Part shown: one piece after another, positions 7,856 to 11,573 of the stretch
How the letters are laid out: each line of letters opens with the position of its first letter
Position numbering within the stretch: the first letter of the stretch is position 1
Program-made: the position numbers and the translations under genes
From: Caulobacter sp. B11
GTDB taxonomy: Bacteria > Pseudomonadota > Alphaproteobacteria > Caulobacterales > Caulobacteraceae
Reading direction: 5' to 3'
Length of the DNA: 11,573 bases
Assembly (NCBI RefSeq): GCF_002737765.1
Contig: NZ_PEGG01000025.1
Span: 1 to 11,573 of the forward strand
The notes under the pieces: model-generated
The model's input: only the letters and a program-made list of their open reading frames with translations
What the model was told of the DNA's origin: nothing
Databases searched by the model: none

Positions 7856-8983
7856 ATGACGGACAAGAACATCACCAAGGACGCCATGTACGACGCGGTT
7901 GCGCCGGACGACTTCGAGTCGATGCTCGAACTCGACCGCTACAACAACCGCTCCAGCGCGTTCGACAAGATCATTTCCGCGACCCACGATCACTTCTGGG
8001 ACCCGCTGGACAAGGCCTATATCGACTTCGACGAACCCTTCGACATGGAGAACCAGGCCCTGGTGCCCGAGGATCTCGTGATCGCCCTATCGACCGACTA
8101 TGTCTCCAACCACCTTAGCGACCCCAAGACCCGCATCCGCTTCATCAACCAGTCGGTGCTGCGCAGCTTCTCATCGATCCTGCACGGCGAGCAGGGCGCG
8201 CTGAACCTGTCGGCCAGCCTGTGCCACGTGCTCAAGGACCAGGGCGCGCAGGAATACGCCGCCAATCAGACCCGCGAAGAAGCTCGCCACGTCACGGCCT
8301 TCGCCAAATATATCAAGGTCCGCTGGGGCCGCCCGGTCGAGTGCGGCCCGGCCCTGAAGACCCTGCTGGTCGAGATCATCGGCGCCCCCGAGGTCTACAA
8401 GAAGATCATCGGCATGCAGATGCTGGTCGAGGGTCTGGCCATGGGCGCCTTCGCCACCTTCTACAACCAGATCAATGATCCGGTCGGCAAGAAGATGCTG
8501 CAGCTGGTGATGACCGACGAAGCCTTCCACCACAAGTTCGGCAAGATCTGGGCCGACCGTACGGTGCCCAAGCTGAGCGCCGAAGAGCACGCGATCATCG
8601 AGGACTGGGCGGCGCACTGCTTCCAGACCCTGCTTTTCAATCTCGTTTCGCCGCACCAGCAGCTGGATCTCTATGCCGAGTTCGGCCTGGATCCCGACAA
8701 GGTCGTCGAGGAGTACGGGAAGATCATGACCGACGACGTTCGTCGCGAGGCCATGAAGGAGCAGACCAACATCTTCCGCGTGCTGGTCAAGACACTGCTG
8801 AACGCCGGCATCATCACCGACCGCACCAAGGCCTTCTACGCCATGTACGTCGATATCGACGAACTGCGCGGCGAGGGCGACCGGATGGTCGGCGACGACA
8901 TCGCCGAGGAGGGCATCCGCCATCTGCAGGCCATCAACTTCCGCGACCGCCCGGTCGCGGCCGTCAGCATCGCCGCCGAATAG
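7856..8983 (+). CDS. Ferritin-like di-iron carboxylate protein, function unknown
   Basis: A 375-residue soluble protein with no signal peptide. Two pairs of metal-ligand motifs define a four-helix-bundle di-iron site: Glu112 (LHGEQGALNL), Glu142 and His145 (EEARHV), Glu192 (LVEGLAMG), and Glu222 and His225 (DEAFHH). The order E, ExxH, E, ExxH with gaps of 30, 47 and 30 residues is that of di-iron oxygenases and desaturases (R2 of ribonucleotide reductase, stearoyl-ACP desaturase, hydroxylases) more than of storage ferritins, which are half this length. An AurF-type N-oxygenase is less likely: the extra histidine four residues before the second ExxH is Val218 here. Helical flanks of about 100 residues before and 150 after the site lack a recognised domain. 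It is monocistronic, with a strong ribosome site and terminator, so probably well expressed. No reductase or ferredoxin gene is adjacent. Oxygenase activity is inferred; the substrate is unknown. Confidence 0.82.
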   Translation: MTDKNITKDAMYDAVAPDDFESMLELDRYNNRSSAFDKIISATHDHFWDPLDKAYIDFDEPFDMENQALVPEDLVIALSTDYVSNHLSDPKTRIRFINQSVLRSFSSILHGEQGALNLSASLCHVLKDQGAQEYAANQTREEARHVTAFAKYIKVRWGRPVECGPALKTLLVEIIGAPEVYKKIIGMQMLVEGLAMGAFATFYNQINDPVGKKMLQLVMTDEAFHHKFGKIWADRTVPKLSAEEHAIIEDWAAHCFQTLLFNLVSPHQQLDLYAEFGLDPDKVVEEYGKIMTDDVRREAMKEQTNIFRVLVKTLLNAGIITDRTKAFYAMYVDIDELRGEGDRMVGDDIAEEGIRHLQAINFRDRPVAAVSIAAE

Positions 8984-9006
8984 TCTCCTCGACTGTCCTG
9001 AGACAG

Positions 9007-9042
9007 CCGCCCGCCAGGAACACTGGCGGGCGGTTTGCGTTT
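9007..9042 (+). terminator. Rho-independent terminator after the di-iron gene
   Basis: CCGCCCGCCAG (9007-9017) pairs exactly with CTGGCGGGCGG (9023-9033) around the loop GAACA, and TTTGCGTTT follows (9034-9042). It begins 24 bases after the di-iron stop. A smaller hairpin, CTGTC/GACAG (8993-9006), lies just before it. The lipocalin ATG at 9069 follows closely, so a promoter for that gene must be within about 30 bp or transcription must read through. Confidence 0.85.
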
Positions 9043-9068
9043 AGGTCGCCTTGGGGCAAGGTTTCCGA

Positions 9069-9596
9069 ATGCGCAATTCCGTCTCGACGTTCCTTGCAGG
9101 CCTGCTCCTCGTGACCTGTTCCGGAACGGCCATGGCCGGCGCGAGGCCTCCGGCCAAGCCCGTTTCGCTCGCTTTCTATTCGGGCAAATGGTTCGAGATC
9201 TCCCGTACGCCCAATGCCGGCCAACGCGATTGCGAGGCGGCGACCACCCAGTTCACCAGCACGGGCGACGACGCCTTCAAGGTCGTGCAGGTCTGCCGCA
9301 AGGGCAGCGCCTCCGGCCCCGCCAAGATCTTCACCACCCGCGGAACGATCCTGACCGGCACGGGCAACGCCAAGTTCTCGATGAGTTTCCTCGGGGGACT
9401 CAAAAAGCAGGAATACTGGGTGCTGGACCGCGCCGACGATCAGTCCTGGGCGATCATGGCGACGCCGGGCGGGAACTATGTCTGGCTGCTCGCGCGCCAG
9501 GCCGTGATGACCCCAGCGGCCAAGGCCGTCGCCCTGGCCCGGGTCAGGTCCCTGGGCTACGCCAAACTTGAATTCCCCGCCCATCCCGCCAAGTGA
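9069..9596 (+). CDS. Blc-like lipocalin family protein, secreted
   Basis: A 175-residue exported lipocalin. Residues 1-23 are a Sec signal peptide with a likely cut at AMA|GA. The only nearby cysteine (17) follows Val-Thr, a poor lipobox, so it is probably periplasmic and soluble. The lipocalin Gly-x-Trp motif is FYSGKWFEISR (36-46). NAKFSMSFLGGLKKQEYWVLD (100-120) and YVWLLAR are the middle and late barrel strands, and AKAVALARVRSLGYAK is the C-terminal helix. Cys55 and Cys76 are placed to form a disulfide, as in the next gene. Blc-type lipocalins bind fatty acids or lysophospholipids in the envelope. I took the ATG at 9069, with AAGG about seven bases upstream, over an in-frame TTG at 9051. 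It overlaps or abuts the second lipocalin, and the two are diverged tandem paralogues, likely one operon. Confidence 0.85.
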   Translation: MRNSVSTFLAGLLLVTCSGTAMAGARPPAKPVSLAFYSGKWFEISRTPNAGQRDCEAATTQFTSTGDDAFKVVQVCRKGSASGPAKIFTTRGTILTGTGNAKFSMSFLGGLKKQEYWVLDRADDQSWAIMATPGGNYVWLLARQAVMTPAAKAVALARVRSLGYAKLEFPAHPAK

Positions 9597-9601
9597 GCCG
9601 C

Positions 9602-10069
9602 ATGAAAAGCCAGATTCTCTTCCTCGCCGCCGCGAGCCTCCTCCTAGGCGCCTGTGTCGCCGGTCCCAGCGGCAATCCCAACCCGCCCCAGCCGGCCAAG
9701 AGCGTCGACCTGGATCGCTATCTCGGCCGCTGGTACGAGGTCGCCCGCTACGACATGCGCTTCGAGAAGGGCTGTGAAGGCGTCACCGCGGAGTACTCGA
9801 AGCGGCCCGACGGCCTGATCCGCGTGCTCAACACCTGCCATCAGGGCGCGGTCGACGGGCCGGTCAAGAGCAGCGAGGGCAAGGCCAAGGTCGTCGACGC
9901 CGCCACCAACGCCAAGCTGCAGGTCTCGTTCTTCGGTCCGTTCTGGGGCGACTACTGGGTGCTCGACCACGCCGAAGACTACAGCTGGTCGATCGTCGGA
10001 GAGGGTTCGGGCAGGTATCTGTGGCTTCTGTCGCGAGAGCGTCCGACCGACGCCGATCGGCCGCCTTGA
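9602..10069 (+). CDS. blc: Outer-membrane lipoprotein lipocalin Blc, C-terminus frameshifted
   Basis: A lipocalin lipoprotein close to E. coli Blc. The lipoprotein signal ends LLLGAC with lipidated Cys18. YLGRWYEVARYDMRFEKG (40-57) is the Gly-x-Trp signature; SEGKAKVVDAATNAKLQVSF (91-110), FGPFWGDYWVLD and YLWLLSR (139-145) are classic Blc strands. Cys58 and Cys79 may pair. Blc sits in the outer membrane facing the periplasm and binds lysophospholipids. The open frame stops at 10067-10069 after 155 residues, but the expected C-terminal helix continues in another frame to 10140, so one base appears lost near 10059. The whole barrel is still encoded. Start: ATG 9602, five bases after the first lipocalin's stop; a GTG at 9593 overlapping that stop is possible and would add three residues. 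Confidence 0.88.
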   Translation: MKSQILFLAAASLLLGACVAGPSGNPNPPQPAKSVDLDRYLGRWYEVARYDMRFEKGCEGVTAEYSKRPDGLIRVLNTCHQGAVDGPVKSSEGKAKVVDAATNAKLQVSFFGPFWGDYWVLDHAEDYSWSIVGEGSGRYLWLLSRERPTDADRPP

Positions 10070-10140
10070 CCGCCCGGGCCAAGGCTCTCGGCTATGACGT
10101 GACCCTGCTGCGACCGACCGTCCAAGCCGCTCCAGAGTGA
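10060..10140 (+). other. Out-of-frame C-terminal remnant of the blc lipocalin
   Basis: Read from 10060, the sequence gives AALTARAKALGYDVTLLRP and then TVQAAPE and a TGA at 10138-10140. This aligns with the tail of the upstream paralogue (AKAVALARVRSLGYAK) and with the usual Blc C-terminal helix. Adding one base in GATCGGCCGCC (10055-10065) would join it to the 9602 frame and give a normal protein of about 179 residues. Confidence 0.8.
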
Positions 10141-10165
10141 TCGCGCGGCTCGGGACTTGATCCCC

Positions 10166-10180
10166 GAACAAAGCTAGAAC
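10166..10180. promoter_or_regulatory. LexA SOS box overlapping the mmcB -10 element
   Basis: GAAC (10166-10169), seven bases, GAAC (10177-10180): the exact reverse complement of the alphaproteobacterial LexA operator GTTC-N7-GTTC. It ends 11 bases before the mmcB ATG. Its right half is part of GCTAGAAC (10173-10180), a full match to the Caulobacter -10 pattern GCTANAWC, so bound LexA would block polymerase directly. A -35-like TTGATCC lies at 10157-10163, one base nearer than the usual spacing. Confidence 0.85.
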
Positions 10181-10191
10181 AAGATCGACGC

Positions 10192-10644
10192 ATGGACGTC
10201 GTGATCGATCTTCGCCCCGTCGCGGCCCCGCGACCACGGATCTGGTGACCCGCGGCGCGCGCGATTCCTGGGGTCCCTCGGCTATGCCCCCTGGCCGAGG
10301 TGACCCTGCCCATGGCCGGCGCGCCGACCTGATGGCCCTGGGCCCCAAGGGGGACATCCTGATCGTCGACGGTCAAGTCCGGGCTGGAGGACTTCCGCAT
10401 CGACCGCAAATGGCCGGAATACGGGCCCTATTGCGACGCCTTCTATTTCGCCGTCTCGCCGCAGTTCCCGGACGGGATCCTGCCGGAAGAACCCGGTCTG
10501 ATCGTCGCCGATAGTTTCGGCGGGGCGGTGGTGCGCGAGGCGCCCGTGGCGCCCCTCGCCCCGGCGCGTCGCAAGGCGCTGACCCTGGCCTTCGCGCGTC
10601 TGGCGGCGATGCGCGCCGCCGGCATGACCGCCGAAGCCCTGTAG
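10192..10644 (+). pseudogene. mmcB: mmcB, SOS-regulated DNA repair protein, disrupted by five frame changes
   Basis: MmcB-family proteins (about 150 residues, PD-(D/E)XK nuclease-like fold) help survive mitomycin C damage in Caulobacter. The ATG at 10192 reads MDVVIDLRPVAAP, then the frame ends at TGA 10246. The remaining parts lie in shifting frames: ATTDLVTRGAR from 10230, RFLGSLGYA from about 10262, LAEVTLP from 10291, GRRADLMALGPKGDILIV from 10314, then VKSGLEDFRIDRKWPEYGPY onward from 10372 to TAG 10642-10644. Joined, they give a full-length MmcB of about 151 residues with the Asp...Glu-x-Lys nuclease signature. The breaks need four single-base losses (near 10229, 10261, 10290, 10312) and one gain (near C10370, inside the catalytic Glu codon). 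Residues between breaks look undecayed, so sequence errors are as likely as true loss. Confidence 0.88.
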
Positions 10645-10773
10645 CCGGTCCGGTCCCAACGGTCTTTCCTCTATATCGAACGCGGCAAATCGGTTTGGAT
10701 GGGCCATTGATGACGCGCGGAATCGGGCCTTCTCCATTCCTAAGCCCCGCGTTGGGAAGTTGACGGAGCCCTG

Positions 10774-11573
10774 ATGGTCCGCCCGATCGTTTTCTATCTG
10801 CCGCAGTTCCATCCGATCCCGGAGAATGACGCCTGGTGGGGCCCCGGCTTTACGGAATGGACCAACGCCGCCAAGGCCAAGCCGCTGTTCGAGGGTCACT
10901 ATCAGCCGCACGTGCCGGCTGATCTGGGCTTCTATGACCTGCGGGTTCCCGAAACCCGCGCCGCCCAGGCCGACCTCGCCCGCCGCTACGGTATCGAGGG
11001 CTTCTGCTACTATCACTACTGGTTCGGTGATGGCCGACAGCTGCTGGAAAGACCGTTCAACGAGGTCCTGGCCAGCGGCGAGCCCGACTTTCCTTTCTGC
11101 CTTTGCTGGGCCAACCAGAGCTGGACCGGCATCTGGCACGGCGCGCCCAATCGCATGCTCATGGAGCAGACCTATCCGGGCGAGGCCGATGACACCGCGC
11201 ATTTCGAGTATCTGCTGAAAGCGTTTCGTGACCCGCGCTACATCACCGTCGAGGGTCGGCCCCTGATGCTGATCTTCGCCCCCCGGAACCTGCCAGACCC
11301 CCTGGCCCACTGCCGGCGCTGGCGCCAGATGGCCGAGGAAGCAGGGCTTCCCGGCCTGCATCTACTGGCCGTCCGCATCGTCGCCGATGACTGGGACGCG
11401 GCCGCCGCGGGCTTCGACGGCTCCGTCGAGGTCCGCACGCCCCTGGTCTTTTCACGCAATCCCGCCTTTGTCGGCGTCAAGATCATCGACCACCGCAAGA
11501 TGGTCGACCTGGAGTTCCGAGCCTCACCCGTCGCGCACAAGCAGTATCCCTGCGTCGGCCACACCTGGGACAA
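10774..11573 (+). CDS. WbsX-like / GH99-like polysaccharide enzyme, N-terminal part (cut by window edge)
   Basis: The first 266 codons of a protein of the WbsX family (glycoside-hydrolase 99-like domain), found in O-antigen, capsule and other surface-polysaccharide loci and often fused to or beside glycosyltransferases. Signature segments: FYLPQFHPIPENDAWWG (7-23) running into GPGFTEWTNA, YGIEGFCYYHYWFGDGRQLL (72-91), FPFCLCWANQSWTGIWHG (107-124) and the EQTY segment after it. No signal peptide is seen. GGAG (10765-10768) precedes the ATG by five bases. The stretch upstream (10645-10773) is non-coding and includes a GAATC site at 10720-10724, a GANTC sequence of the kind methylated by CcrM in Caulobacter. 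Its exact catalytic role is unsettled in the family, and what lies to the right is not visible. Confidence 0.88.
   Translation, partial: MVRPIVFYLPQFHPIPENDAWWGPGFTEWTNAAKAKPLFEGHYQPHVPADLGFYDLRVPETRAAQADLARRYGIEGFCYYHYWFGDGRQLLERPFNEVLASGEPDFPFCLCWANQSWTGIWHGAPNRMLMEQTYPGEADDTAHFEYLLKAFRDPRYITVEGRPLMLIFAPRNLPDPLAHCRRWRQMAEEAGLPGLHLLAVRIVADDWDAAAAGFDGSVEVRTPLVFSRNPAFVGVKIIDHRKMVDLEFRASPVAHKQYPCVGHTWD

Noticed and set aside
8941..8960. CCGCGACC/GGTCGCGG hairpin
   Set aside because: It lies within the coding end of the di-iron gene; the stronger terminator at 9007-9042 explains termination.
7856..8983. Ribonucleotide reductase R2 or AurF N-oxygenase assignment
   Set aside because: Ligand gaps (30, 47, 30) differ from R2, no nrdA or NrdR box is near, and the seventh histidine of AurF is Val218.
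9069..9125. Lipoprotein signal in the first lipocalin
   Set aside because: Cys17 is preceded by Leu-Val-Thr, which has Thr at -1 and does not fit a lipobox; AMA|GA gives a better signal peptidase I site.
10245..10514. Plus-strand open frame of 89 codons as a separate gene
   Set aside because: Only its GRRADLMALGPKGDILIV part and a short piece near the start are meaningful; it is one of the shifting frames of broken mmcB.
10282..11361. Minus-strand open frame of 359 codons
   Set aside because: Antisense to both mmcB and the WbsX-like gene, which carry strong family motifs on the plus strand.
1..11573. tRNA, rRNA, CRISPR, insertion sequence, prophage or toxin-antitoxin features
   Set aside because: None was found by eye: no regularly spaced repeats, transposase motifs or cloverleaf-like segments were noticed.

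Overview
The window is high-GC, densely coded DNA that looks like a member of the Caulobacterales, probably Caulobacter or a close relative. The pointers are an Oar-like TonB-dependent receptor, an MmcB-type DNA repair gene, an alphaproteobacterial SOS box (GAAC-N7-GAAC) and a -10 element matching the Caulobacter housekeeping pattern GCTANAWC. The genus is inferred; there is no rRNA or marker gene to fix it. No tRNA, rRNA, CRISPR array, insertion sequence or prophage gene was seen, and no stretch above 300 bases lacks a gene.

Layout. (1) 1-1177, minus: the first 392 codons of a TonB-dependent outer-membrane receptor, running off the left edge. (2) 1366-2943, plus: an integral-membrane family-39 (ArnT/PMT-like) glycosyltransferase, divergent from the receptor across a 188-bp region holding two small repeats. 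(3) 2941-2986: a perfect 16-bp-arm palindrome between convergent genes. (4) 2998-4379, minus: scoA-scoB, the two subunits of a 3-oxoacid CoA-transferase, joined by a one-base stop/start overlap. (5) 4488-6986, plus: kefF-kefC-like pair, a flavoprotein oxidoreductase and a K+/H+ antiporter with a C-terminal NAD-binding domain, 3 bp apart. (6) 7009-7758, minus: a CobB-type sirtuin with the Tyr-x-x-Arg pair of deacylases acting on acidic acyl groups. (7) 7856-8983, plus: a ferritin-like di-iron protein with a complete six-residue metal site and no recognised partner, closed by a strong terminator. (8) 9069-10140, plus: two tandem lipocalins, the first exported and the second a lipoprotein whose C-terminus is frameshifted. 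(9) 10166-10644, plus: an SOS box and an mmcB gene that stays recognisable but is broken by five single-base frame changes. (10) 10774-11573, plus: the start of a WbsX-like (GH99-like) polysaccharide enzyme, running off the right edge.

Most of this is chromosomal housekeeping: ketone-body/acetoacetate activation, thiol-gated K+ efflux against electrophile stress, protein deacylation, envelope lipid handling and surface glycans. The least explained gene is the di-iron protein at 7856-8983. The oddest sequence is 10050-10375, where six one-base indels fall in two adjacent genes whose protein sequence is otherwise intact. That points first to a local sequence-quality problem and second to very recent inactivation of an SOS DNA repair gene. 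I did not find a convincing undescribed multi-gene system.
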